A stretch of 64,000 nucleotides of DNA, taken from Jannaschia seohaensis. GTDB lineage: Bacteria > Pseudomonadota > Alphaproteobacteria > Rhodobacterales > Rhodobacteraceae. The notes under the pieces are model-generated. The model was not told the DNA's origin, did no database searches, and saw only the letters and a program-made list of their open reading frames with translations. Shown here piece after piece: positions 34,596 to 45,640 of this stretch. The translations under genes and the position numbers were made by a program. The stretch is from assembly GCF_900116765.1 (NCBI RefSeq), contig NZ_UETC01000013.1:1-64000 (forward strand), written 5' to 3'. Position 1 is the first letter of the stretch; every line of letters starts with the position of its first letter.

Positions 34596-37382
34596 ATGAC
34601 CACCACCTACAAGAAGAAACTCATCGAAGTCGCTATTCCGCTGGAAGCCATCAACACGGCATCCATGAAGGAGAAGACTAACCCATTTTTAAAGGGACAC
34701 CCACGAGCGCTACATCAGTGGTGGGCAAGGCGACCATTGCCGGCATGCCGCGCCATCTTGTTTGCGCAGCTTGTCGATGATCCGTCCAACTTCCCGGATG
34801 CTTTTCCAACTGAAAGCGAAGTTCTTCGGGAAAGGCAGCGGCTCTTTGCTATAATCGAAGACCTGATCGAATGGAACAACTCTTCAAATGCATCCGTTCT
34901 AAAACGAGCGGCGGATGAGATAGAGAAGTCGACAAACGGGGAATTGCCCACAGTATTAGATCCATTTTCCGGTGGTGGTGCTATTCCGTTTGAGGCTCAA
35001 CGCCTCGGGCTCAAAACGGTCGCTAGCGACCTTAATCCTGTTGCCGCACTAATCTCAACAGCAATGATTGATTTTCCAGCTCGGTTCTCTGGAAGGCCAC
35101 CTGTACATGGCGGTGCTCGCGAGAAGCACAGCTACGAGCAAGCCGAGGGACTTTCTGAGGATATTAGATACTACGGAAAAGTCTTGAGGGACTTGGCCGA
35201 AGAAAAAATTGGAAAATGCTATCCGACTATTTCAATTAAGGGGAGTGGCGAGATGAGGGTGGCGGCGTGGCTTTGGAGCCGCACTGTCCCCTCGCCCGAC
35301 CCAGCATTTGGGGGAGCTCCCGTTCCTATCGCGGCAACCTTTGTTCTCTCCAAAAAGAAAGGGGCGGAGGCATTCATTGAGCCCGTGGTGGATAAGTCAT
35401 CGGGTAAAGTGGATTTTTTGGTGCGCTACTCCGGTGATAAGGACCTCCTTAACACGGCGGCGCAAGGAACCAAGAAAGGGAGGGGAGCCAACTTTGTCTG
35501 CCTACTTTCAAATTCACCGATTACTCCGGACTATGTGAAGAAGTGTGGGCAGCGAGGTGAAATTGGCACTAAATTAATGTGCATAGTTGCCGAAGGTAAT
35601 AGAAAAAGAATATACGCATCACCAACGCTTGAGCACGAGCACATTGCAACGCACTTGGCGCACCCCGATATAAATGAAATCACACTTCCTCAGCACTCAC
35701 AGTATATAGGTGTACTGGGGTATGGCATGAGTACATTCTCTGACCTATTTTCTCCGCGCCAGGCGATGTGCCTGAAAGAACTTATAGATTTACTTCCTCA
35801 GGTAAGAGGCATAGTCGAGAAAGATATTAATATTTCCAGCCAGAGCGCGGAAGAGTCCTTCAGTGATGACGAAAAGAGAGAATATATTCGAGCCATCAAC
35901 CTTTACTTGGGTTTTGCCATAGATAAGCTTGCAGATTTTATGAATGCGCATTGTGGGTGGAATGCTGCGAATGAAAACATATCACATATGTTCGGACGTC
36001 ACGTCATACCAATGGTTTGGGATTATGTGGAGGGAAATCCCTTCGGCGGTATGATTGGAATTGACAGCATCTGCCGAAGCGTTTCTGGCGGCCTTGCCAA
36101 TGCTGGGCTGGGCTTGGTCGGAGACGTCCAGCAGACTTCCGCTCAGACTGTATCCGTTGAAGAAAAGTGTGTCGTAGTGTCTACTGACCCACCGTACTAT
36201 GATAATATTCCATACGCGGATATTTCTGATTTTTTTTATGGCCTGCTTAGGAAATCGCAAAAATTTGTATTTCCAGAGATCATCTCGACACTTAGTGCAC
36301 CCAAGTCTGAAGAGCTTGTAGCGGATAGAGTAAGATATGGAGGAGCGGAGGCGGCAGAGTCGTTTTTCTTGGACGGCATGACCCAAGCCATGGTGAACTT
36401 ACAGAGACAAGCGTCAGATGGTTTCCCAATCACAATTTATTACGCATTTAAGCAGAGCGAAATTGAGACAGAAGGCGTGGCATCGACTGGCTGGGCTACG
36501 TTCCTTCAGGCAGTCTTTGATGCGGACTTATCAGTGGTTGGGACGTGGCCAATCCGCACCGAAAACTCAGTGCGCCGTCGCGCGTCTAAGAGTAACGCAT
36601 TGGCAAATTCCGTTGTCTTGGTCTGTCGAAGAAAAGTCCTTTCCGCAGACAAGATCACACGCGCCGAGTTTATCCGCGCCCTGAAACGCGAACTCCCCCC
36701 GGCCATCGCCGAGCTTCAGGCCGCCAACGTCTCCCCAGCGGACATGCCGCAATCGGCCATCGGCCCCGGCATGGGTGTCTTCTCACGCTACAGGGCGGTG
36801 CTGGAGGCCGACGACAGCCCGATGACGGTCAAGACGGCGCTGCAGCTGATCAATGCCGAGCTGGACGAGTTCCTGAACGACCTGCATGGCGAGTTCGACG
36901 CCGACACCCGCTTTGCCGCAACCTGGTTCGAGCAGCACGGCACCGACAAGGGCGACTACGGCGCGGCCGACAACCTCGCCCGCGCGCGCGGCATCTCGGT
37001 CGAGAGCGTGAAGCATGCCGGGATCGTCGACAGTTCCGCCGGCAAGGTCCGCATCCTCAAGCGCGCCGAGCTGGACCCGGACTGGGACCCGGCCGATGAC
37101 GATCACCTGACGATCTGGGAATGCTGCCAGCACCTGATCCGCGTGCTGGAGAACGACGGCGAATACGCCGCGGCCCTGCTGCTCAAGAAGCTGGGCCCGG
37201 ACCGCGCCGAGATGGTCAAGGACCTCGCCTACTACCTCTACGACGTCTGCTCGAACAAGCGGCAGGACGCGAAGGAGGCGACCTCCTACAACGGGCTGAT
37301 CGCGGTGTGGACGGACCTGACGCGCCTCGCCGCGACGATCCGGATCGAAGATGTGAACCGCCAGACGGCGATGGATATTTGA
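34596..37382 (+). CDS. DUF1156-type DNA adenine methyltransferase
   Basis: 928 aa. The N-terminus KKLIEVAIPLEAINTASMKE with HPRALHQWWARRPLPACRAI is the DUF1156 signature. The SAM-binding motif DPFSGGGAIPFEAQRLGL lies near residue 120 and the catalytic N6-adenine (or N4-cytosine) motif TDPPYYDNIPYADISDFFYG near residue 530. A large specificity region lies between them. The C-terminal third is helical. By analogy with restriction and DISARM-like systems it should mark host DNA as self. Base composition shifts abruptly: about 34600-36640 is AT-rich with rare-codon use, and from about 36660 to the stop the gene is as GC-rich as the chromosome, which indicates recombination. It lies 13 bases before the ATPase gene. 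Confidence 0.88.
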   Translation: MTTTYKKKLIEVAIPLEAINTASMKEKTNPFLKGHPRALHQWWARRPLPACRAILFAQLVDDPSNFPDAFPTESEVLRERQRLFAIIEDLIEWNNSSNASVLKRAADEIEKSTNGELPTVLDPFSGGGAIPFEAQRLGLKTVASDLNPVAALISTAMIDFPARFSGRPPVHGGAREKHSYEQAEGLSEDIRYYGKVLRDLAEEKIGKCYPTISIKGSGEMRVAAWLWSRTVPSPDPAFGGAPVPIAATFVLSKKKGAEAFIEPVVDKSSGKVDFLVRYSGDKDLLNTAAQGTKKGRGANFVCLLSNSPITPDYVKKCGQRGEIGTKLMCIVAEGNRKRIYASPTLEHEHIATHLAHPDINEITLPQHSQYIGVLGYGMSTFSDLFSPRQAMCLKELIDLLPQVRGIVEKDINISSQSAEESFSDDEKREYIRAINLYLGFAIDKLADFMNAHCGWNAANENISHMFGRHVIPMVWDYVEGNPFGGMIGIDSICRSVSGGLANAGLGLVGDVQQTSAQTVSVEEKCVVVSTDPPYYDNIPYADISDFFYGLLRKSQKFVFPEIISTLSAPKSEELVADRVRYGGAEAAESFFLDGMTQAMVNLQRQASDGFPITIYYAFKQSEIETEGVASTGWATFLQAVFDADLSVVGTWPIRTENSVRRRASKSNALANSVVLVCRRKVLSADKITRAEFIRALKRELPPAIAELQAANVSPADMPQSAIGPGMGVFSRYRAVLEADDSPMTVKTALQLINAELDEFLNDLHGEFDADTRFAATWFEQHGTDKGDYGAADNLARARGISVESVKHAGIVDSSAGKVRILKRAELDPDWDPADDDHLTIWECCQHLIRVLENDGEYAAALLLKKLGPDRAEMVKDLAYYLYDVCSNKRQDAKEATSYNGLIAVWTDLTRLAATIRIEDVNRQTAMDI

Positions 37383-37395
37383 GGGCAGTTTTTAG

Positions 37396-40724
<3,329 letters not shown>

Positions 40725-40725
<1 letters not shown>

Positions 40726-40811
40726 TGTACTACAAATCCGCAGGCCGCACGCCGCTGAATGCTCCTCACTACGATCAGCCTGCCCGTGCGAGTGAAGTTT
40801 TGGCTATTTGA
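40725..40811 (+). pseudogene. 28-residue stub of a further cassette gene
   Basis: An ATG overlapping the ATPase stop (TGATG coupling) opens a frame of only 28 codons, MYYKSAGRTPLNAPHYDQPA..., ending TGA at 40809-40811. Tight coupling suggests that a real gene once followed the ATPase and was truncated. The remaining sequence is too short to assign. Confidence 0.5.
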
Positions 40812-40956
40812 GGCGCGAGTTAAGCCTAACGAAGGATGTCTCGTCACGACTGTACCGAGAGCGGCCACACCAAAACCCTCAGGCACAATGTCAATTTCAC
40901 TAACCAATTTCCCAGATCGTCTTCTCAATGGAGAACGGAACACGAGAGGAAGTGTG

Positions 40957-41238
40957 ATGAAGCTGAGGCCTGGCGGGGCCAATATCGGGGTTGAGTGGGG
41001 CTATGACATCCATGAGATTACGCTCACGCCGCAAAGTTGGTCGCGGGTGCGGTCGGGCAGAGCTCTCCGGATCAGAACGAGAAGCGTCCATGAAGGAGTC
41101 GGCCAATGGGAGTACTGGAATTTCTCGGGCGGACTCGATGGCGACCTCGTCGTCGAATATGGTGAAGACTGCGTTGTTGGTTTCGAGGGAAAGCTAATCG
41201 ACGCTATCATTCAAGAGCATTACGATGAAGGTATCTGA
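40957..41238 (+). CDS. small hypothetical protein downstream of the defence cassette
   Basis: 93 aa from MKLRPGGANIGVEWGYDIHE. This start has a good ribosome site (AGAGGAAG at 40945-40952); the longer frame back to 40759 does not. The sequence is balanced and looks real. It is acidic at the C-terminus, mostly beta-type with several tryptophans (GQWEYWNFSGGLDGDLVVEY), and contains no known catalytic motif. It may be a small immunity or regulatory protein linked to the cassette or an independent passenger. Function unknown. Confidence 0.55.
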   Translation: MKLRPGGANIGVEWGYDIHEITLTPQSWSRVRSGRALRIRTRSVHEGVGQWEYWNFSGGLDGDLVVEYGEDCVVGFEGKLIDAIIQEHYDEGI

Positions 41239-41268
41239 ATATTTCAGTTCTCTCGGCCCAGCTAACCA

Positions 41269-41523
41269 CTATCTGCTGTCCATCTCCCTGATAAGCTCCT
41301 GCATCAAACGGAGAAGCCCTGCGATTTCTCGCCGCTCCGCGACAGCGTCGGCCGTGTAGCGACCGTGCTTGCGGGCGTTGTTGTTCCCGATCGGCGCGCC
41401 CGGGGATTTGCCACCGTGCATCCGGCAGCGGCCGTTTGGCATCGCGGGCGACCGGCACGGGCCGCCGTTCCGCGTCCGCGCACCGCAGCGCGGAGTCAGG
41501 TGCATCGGCAGACTACTTTGCAA
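41269..41523 (-). CDS. HGG-motif phage/island protein
   Basis: 84 aa, or 78 from the second Met (MHLTPRCGARTRNG). It carries CGARTRNGGPCRSPAMPNGR and CRMHGGKSPGAPIGNNNARK. These are the cysteine/histidine and HGG-x-S/P-G-x-P-G-N-x-N-A pattern of the 'HGGxSTG' family common in prophages and islands, often beside packaging or replication genes. The paired Cys/His residues may bind zinc. It overlaps the preceding gene by about 11 bases and is the last gene of the minus-strand satellite module. Confidence 0.8.
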   Translation of the reverse strand: MQSSLPMHLTPRCGARTRNGGPCRSPAMPNGRCRMHGGKSPGAPIGNNNARKHGRYTADAVAERREIAGLLRLMQELIREMDSR

Positions 41524-42055
41524 GGGGTTGTTCCTCAGATCCGTTCACGCCCCCACCCCCGGGTCGCTCGATGTTGCCGACCACGGCCTGACCACCTGCA
41601 TGGACATGAACGTGTTCGACGGTCACCTTCTGCTGGCCCTTCCCGCGATGCTTGTTAAGTGCATCCAGCAGCGTCGCCCAGGTTCGGGATAGCTTGTTCG
41701 CCTGGTTAAGATTCTCGCGGCGGCCCTCGAAGGTCTGCTCTCCGATCATGGCGCGCCTGTAGCACTCCATCGCGGCGTTGTGGGAGGCGATCAACTGCGC
41801 CGCCATCATCCCCTCCAACTCGTCCGTCGGCGCGATCCCATTCAGAGCGGCGACCGTTGCTGCCAGGCGGCGCCTGCGCTCGTCATCTCCTAAGTTCTTC
41901 AGCCATAGGCCGTCGGTCGCCTGCATCGCGAGGACGGTATTCCAGTCGTCCGATTGAGACCCGCCAAGGGCCTTCAGAGCACCCTTGTGATCGCCCGGAG
42001 CGTTCGCGACTGCGGTCTTTGCTGCCTTCTCACCCTTTGTCTTATGCGTTGTCAT
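41513..42055 (-). CDS. island hypothetical protein upstream of the HGG-motif gene
   Basis: 180 aa from MTTHKTKGEKAAKTAVANAP; this ATG overlaps the stop of the upstream gene by four bases. It is a helical protein with ATDGLWLKNLGDDERRRRLA, an Asn/Gln-rich helix NQANKLSRTWATLLDAL, and a histidine-rich tail VTVEHVHVHAGGQAVVGNI. This type recurs beside HGG-motif genes in alphaproteobacterial islands and prophages. A DNA-packaging or replication accessory role is likely, but not shown by the sequence. Confidence 0.7.
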   Translation of the reverse strand: MTTHKTKGEKAAKTAVANAPGDHKGALKALGGSQSDDWNTVLAMQATDGLWLKNLGDDERRRRLAATVAALNGIAPTDELEGMMAAQLIASHNAAMECYRRAMIGEQTFEGRRENLNQANKLSRTWATLLDALNKHRGKGQQKVTVEHVHVHAGGQAVVGNIERPGGGGVNGSEEQPLAK

Positions 42056-42558
42056 GTCGTGCTGCTCCTGATTGTGATCCCCATCGTCGCGAGGGCATCT
42101 GTCGCCTCGGTTTTCCTGCGGGCGTGCCAATCCTCCCAACATCGGTGATGCAGCCAGGCATGGCCCTCCGCCTCAGTCCCACAGGGCAAGAGCGGCTCAT
42201 GGTAGTAATCCGCTTGGCCGCACAAGAGGCACTTTTCCGGCGATGCGCGCACCGAATGGCGATTGAGCCATTCCGCCACGCAGCAGGCACGTGCGAGAGC
42301 TTCGGCGGCCTGCCGGGACAAGCCGCCGTCGAACTCGGCGATGGCAGCGCGTTCGTCGAAGAGGACGCGCCATTCATCCGCGGGCCAGTCTTCAACCTCA
42401 GTTCGAAGGATCGCGACCACTCCGGCCTTGTTTCGAACGAGGAGATCAAGAACGGTCGGTGAGTGCGGCACCGACGCCTTCAGCACCAAGCCCTGCCCAT
42501 CGACGCGCAGCTCCAAACGCGCGGAACGTGCCACTTCTAGCGCTTCAGCCGCGCTCAT
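42052..42558 (-). CDS. TubC_N-like protein with zinc-type CxxC
   Basis: 168 aa. The first 55 residues (RSARLELRVDGQGLVLKAS...DLLVRNKAGVVAILR) resemble the TubC N-terminal docking-like module often seen beside island primases. A C-terminal CLLCGQADYYHEPLLPCG plus WLHHRCWEDWHARR provides Cys and His positions for a zinc site. It overlaps the primase-type ATPase gene by four bases and the next gene by four, so it is coupled to replication functions of the element. Function unproven. Confidence 0.7.
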   Translation of the reverse strand: MSAAEALEVARSARLELRVDGQGLVLKASVPHSPTVLDLLVRNKAGVVAILRTEVEDWPADEWRVLFDERAAIAEFDGGLSRQAAEALARACCVAEWLNRHSVRASPEKCLLCGQADYYHEPLLPCGTEAEGHAWLHHRCWEDWHARRKTEATDALATMGITIRSSTT

Positions 42559-44513
42559 AGCCTTCCCTCCAACCCGGCTGCGTTTCCTTTTTCTGGACCA
42601 GATTGAGGAGCGCAGTCTGCGTCCGCAGCGTCCGCAGCGACCTCTCCTCTTGGTTTCAAGTGTTTAGCGCGGGCGGTATGCTCAGCTCCGATATGCAGAT
42701 CGTCCGCATCACCCGCCACCGTCCGCGCGGCGCCATGGCCGAACCCATTTTCACTGCACGGCTTTTCTCCGGCTACGGACGAAGCGGACGCTGCGGACGG
42801 TCGCGTCCCCCCATTTTTCTGGCTTGGCTGGTTTGTGGCCGCCGTAATCCGGATCATTCGGGTGCGTGCGCGGCCTTCCCTGTAGTAGTCGATCTCGATG
42901 CCGACCTTTCTTAGAAAGGTGGCGGCGCGGCGGAGCCACCCGGACAACGTGCGTGGGCTGTCGGGCCAAGTCTTGGACTTGGCGACGCGCTCCCCGACCG
43001 CCTCCGTGAGAGCGCTCAGAAGTTCAGTGGCAGTTCCCGTCCACTCCGTCCGCTCCCGCATGGTGGCACGCAACGCGGTAGCGACCGGATCGGCATCTAT
43101 CACCCCCTCGACAGCCTCGTCCCGATTGCCGCTATAGGCAGACCAGAAGGTGCCGGTGGGCCAGAGGGCCGACTCGCAGGCAGAGGCCCAGAGCGCGAAG
43201 TCCGCCATGCGCGGATGCTTCGGAAGCTGGGTTTCCGGCAGGCGCCGTAAGCCTTCCGCAACAGCGTCCAGCAGCACACCGAGGATGCGGGGCCGTTCCG
43301 CCTCGAACGCAGCCCAGAGTTCCGCCTCGGGTCTTCGGTACTCCTCTGGGATCGCCTCGAGCGTCAGGAAGACCGCGCGATCCGCAAGGTCGGGCCTGGT
43401 CACGATGTCCTCGATCCCGTTCAAAATCATCGGTCGCGCGGCCTGGAAAAGCACCTCGTCCTGGTCGGTGTAGAGCTGGCGCACCGCGAACCCACCGCCC
43501 GTTGCCAAGCGGCAGAGCGTGTCCGAGATCCAGCCCGGCAGGGCTGAGACATTGTCGAACGCCAGAACGTGACCGTTGCTGGCAGCGATGAACAGATCGC
43601 GGTCTTCGCGCGGCAGGGCGCGGAGCGGCGCTCCGTTCGGGTCGAGCAGCGCTCGGAGGATCGCCGAGAATGTGGACTTGGCAGATCCCTGCTCTCCCGA
43701 GAGCACAAGCGCGGGATAGGGCCCGCACTCGCGAAGCACCGCCATCGCCCAGGCGACGACCAGAACGAAATCCTCGTTGGACTTGACGTTCAGGAAGCGA
43801 CGCAACGTTTCGATCGAGCCGCCGCGCGTCGGAACGGGCAGCGGCCTCATGCCGGAGGCCCGGCGGAACCGGACCGGTGGGCTTTCGACAACCTGCCACC
43901 CAGATGCGTCGATCTCGACCGCGCGCCAGGCATCATCGCCGAGATCGAGATAGAGGCGGTCTCCGTAACGACCGACGCGATTGAAGACCGGCCGCTCCGG
44001 CCCGTCGTAATGTGCCTTTGCCTCGATAACGTTCAACGCGGACACCTGCGCCTCTGAACTCGGCGCTCCACCGGTCTGTTCGAAGTACTGCTGGGTCAGC
44101 CAGCGGCGAAACCCCTTGCTCCGCACAGGCCAGGTCTCCCTGTGGTCCTCGATCCTCAGGTCCGCAAAGGCAGTGCCGTCAGGGGTGTGGAACAACTCCG
44201 CGGCTGCCGTGAACTCAATCAGGATCTCGGCCTGCGTCGGGCCGCGACCGCCGCCGCACTCCCTGGCCATGGCCTCGTCCAAGGCCGTAACCCGGCATCC
44301 CGCTTTCTTGAGCCGGAAGCGAAGGTCCTCGAACCCGGCACGGTTCTCTGTCTTCAGCGCGATGAGGCACTTCAGAACATCCGGCGCGAACGGCGCACCG
44401 GGGTCTTCCGCCGCCCGGTCAACCAGCCCGTCCAGCAGGTTCAGGGTTTCGTCGGCTCCCACGGTCGCATCGCCGTGCGGGTCAAAATCGTCTGGCTGCA
44501 GCTGCCCGGTCAT
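42555..44513 (-). CDS. island replication primase/helicase-type ATPase
   Basis: 652 aa. The central P-loop is LVLSGEQGSAKSTFSAILRA (GxxGxxKST, near residue 270). It is followed by PREDRDLFIAASNGHVLAFD, with the Walker B-like VLAFDNVS, and a DRAVFLTLEAI arginine-containing segment. This arrangement is seen in phage and island replication proteins of the D5/primase-helicase type, here apparently without an obvious primase zinc domain. The C-terminal 100 residues are disordered and charged. It would drive replication of the excised element. It is coupled on both sides by 4-base overlaps. Confidence 0.75.
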   Translation of the reverse strand: MTGQLQPDDFDPHGDATVGADETLNLLDGLVDRAAEDPGAPFAPDVLKCLIALKTENRAGFEDLRFRLKKAGCRVTALDEAMARECGGGRGPTQAEILIEFTAAAELFHTPDGTAFADLRIEDHRETWPVRSKGFRRWLTQQYFEQTGGAPSSEAQVSALNVIEAKAHYDGPERPVFNRVGRYGDRLYLDLGDDAWRAVEIDASGWQVVESPPVRFRRASGMRPLPVPTRGGSIETLRRFLNVKSNEDFVLVVAWAMAVLRECGPYPALVLSGEQGSAKSTFSAILRALLDPNGAPLRALPREDRDLFIAASNGHVLAFDNVSALPGWISDTLCRLATGGGFAVRQLYTDQDEVLFQAARPMILNGIEDIVTRPDLADRAVFLTLEAIPEEYRRPEAELWAAFEAERPRILGVLLDAVAEGLRRLPETQLPKHPRMADFALWASACESALWPTGTFWSAYSGNRDEAVEGVIDADPVATALRATMRERTEWTGTATELLSALTEAVGERVAKSKTWPDSPRTLSGWLRRAATFLRKVGIEIDYYREGRARTRMIRITAATNQPSQKNGGTRPSAASASSVAGEKPCSENGFGHGAARTVAGDADDLHIGAEHTARAKHLKPRGEVAADAADADCAPQSGPEKGNAAGLEGRL

Positions 44514-44704
44514 TTCACAGTTCCCTCGATCATGGACAGCCGCAGGAGCAGCAGGTCATCGAAGTCCGTCCCGCGCGGCGGCCTAGCGATCGGCAATCGT
44601 CGGCCTTGCGAACTCCAGCGGCGAGGAAAATCACCCGCTGCGGCTCCAAAGGCGTCGTCGCAATCGGCCGCTAAGATCGAGGTCAGGTCGCGAGCGTCAG
44701 TCAT
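44510..44704 (-). CDS. small hypothetical island protein
   Basis: 64 aa (MTDARDLTSILAADCDDAFG...) placed between two other minus-strand genes, with a 4-base ATGA overlap to the primase-type gene and an 8-base overlap with the gene before it. The coupling supports translation. There are no recognisable motifs beyond an acidic C-terminal helix. Confidence 0.5.
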   Translation of the reverse strand: MTDARDLTSILAADCDDAFGAAAGDFPRRWSSQGRRLPIARPPRGTDFDDLLLLRLSMIEGTVK

Positions 44705-44855
44705 CGGCTCCTCCCCAGATGAGCGCGGCCACCAGTTCGGCCTGCTTCAAGGTCAGCCCATGGCGTTGTCGCAGTCGGGCTATTCGAAAGGACGTGCCTC
44801 GGCAGTCCTTACATGCTATGAAATAGGCGCTTTCAGCTTTGGCGTTGATGAGCAT
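44697..44855 (-). CDS. small hypothetical island protein, possible HTH
   Basis: About 52 aa from MLINAKAESAYFIACKDC; a start at 44909 is also open but would add an Ala/Gly-rich leader. RIARLRQRHGLTLKQAELVAAL looks like a helix-turn-helix similar to LuxR- or MerR-type recognition segments. FIACKDCRG gives a possible metal pair. It probably belongs to the replication/control module. Confidence 0.5.
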   Translation of the reverse strand: MLINAKAESAYFIACKDCRGTSFRIARLRQRHGLTLKQAELVAALIWGGADD

Positions 44856-44912
44856 CCCAGCCCCGGCCGCGCCCGCCACAGGCGCGCCGGGGCTCTCTTT
44901 GCGGGCCACTCG

Positions 44913-45098
44913 TCAGGCCGCCCGCGTTTCGCGGCTCTCGAGCCATTCGTTGATGTCGTTTTCGCGCCACGCGACCATGCGCGCTCCCAGCTTCACGGGT
45001 TGCGGGAACTCGCCCCGCTTCATCCAGTCGTAAAGCGTTGAGCGAGAGAGCCCCGTGCGCGCTTCGACTTCGGAGCGACGAATGAGCCTGTTGGACAT
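44913..45098 (-). CDS. AlpA-family excisionase/regulator
   Basis: 61 aa from MSNRLIRRSEVEARTGLSRS. The winged helix-turn-helix RSEVEARTGLSRSTLYDWMK with FPQPVKLGARMVAWRENDIN is the AlpA signature. In P4-like satellites AlpA controls integrase transcription and excision. Here it heads the minus-strand replication module. A cluster of TTGG/CCAA dyads (45139-45179) lies just upstream. Confidence 0.9.
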   Translation of the reverse strand: MSNRLIRRSEVEARTGLSRSTLYDWMKRGEFPQPVKLGARMVAWRENDINEWLESRETRAA

Positions 45099-45138
45099 AC
45101 CGTGTTCCTTTCGGGTCCGTTTGTGGATGCCCGGAAGT

Positions 45139-45179
45139 TGGTCCAACGCGTTTGGCCAAGCTTAGCCGGTTTGGCCAAC
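45139..45179. repeat. three TTGGnCCAA-type dyads upstream of alpA
   Basis: TTGGTCCAA (45139-45147), TTGGCCAA (45153-45160) and TTGGCCAA (45172-45179), the last two within GTTTGGCCAA direct repeats. The cluster is 40-80 bases upstream of the AlpA-like start and could be its operator or a set of origin iterons. Confidence 0.5.
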
Positions 45180-45321
45180 TTTGTTCATGCCGCTCTCCCG
45201 ATCAGCCGACGGCACAGGATTCATCGGCATCAACAGCCTTCTGAGGAAGCCGCGCGACTTGTGGGTAACTGCAAGCCGATCGGGACCGCCTGCCTGAACT
45301 TGGCCTGACCCCTTAGGAGAC

Positions 45322-45640
45322 GTGCGTAAGGACGTCGTTAGGGACGTCGCTTGCGCTGGGGTGCGGATGCGGGGCGAGGTTCTGGACGGGGTGGAGCGCC
45401 GCCTGCGGTGGTCGGACGAGAAGAAGCTCCGGATCCTGATGGAGGTTGGGCTCCGGAGCGCGACACTGACGGATGTGGCTCGGCGTCATTCAGTGTCGCG
45501 GTCGCAGCTCGACAAGTGGCGCCGGGAGAACTGAAGCGGCACGGGGCGCTGCGGCCGCCGGAGGGCTGGCCAGTCTTCGTGCCTGTCGCGCCGCCATTGC
45601 TGGCTGCGCCGGCGGTCGAGCCGGTCCCGCAGCGCGCCCC
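45322..45640 (+). pseudogene. IS66-family TnpA remnant, frameshifted and truncated
   Basis: VLDGVERRLRWSDEKKLRIL followed by TDVARRHSVSRSQLDKWRRE is the N-terminal helix-turn-helix of IS66 accessory protein TnpA. The frame stops at 45534. The normal continuation LKRHGALRPPEGWPVFVPVA is found in another frame up to about 45640, so there is a frameshift near 45525. The C-terminal part and the remaining IS66 genes are absent. The right-hand junction cuts into the phage polyvalent-protein remnant. Confidence 0.75.

Noticed and set aside
44906-45146. Longer start for the AlpA-like protein at 45146
   Set aside because: The added 16 residues are not part of the AlpA family and the internal ATG at 45098 has the AGGAAC ribosome-site context.
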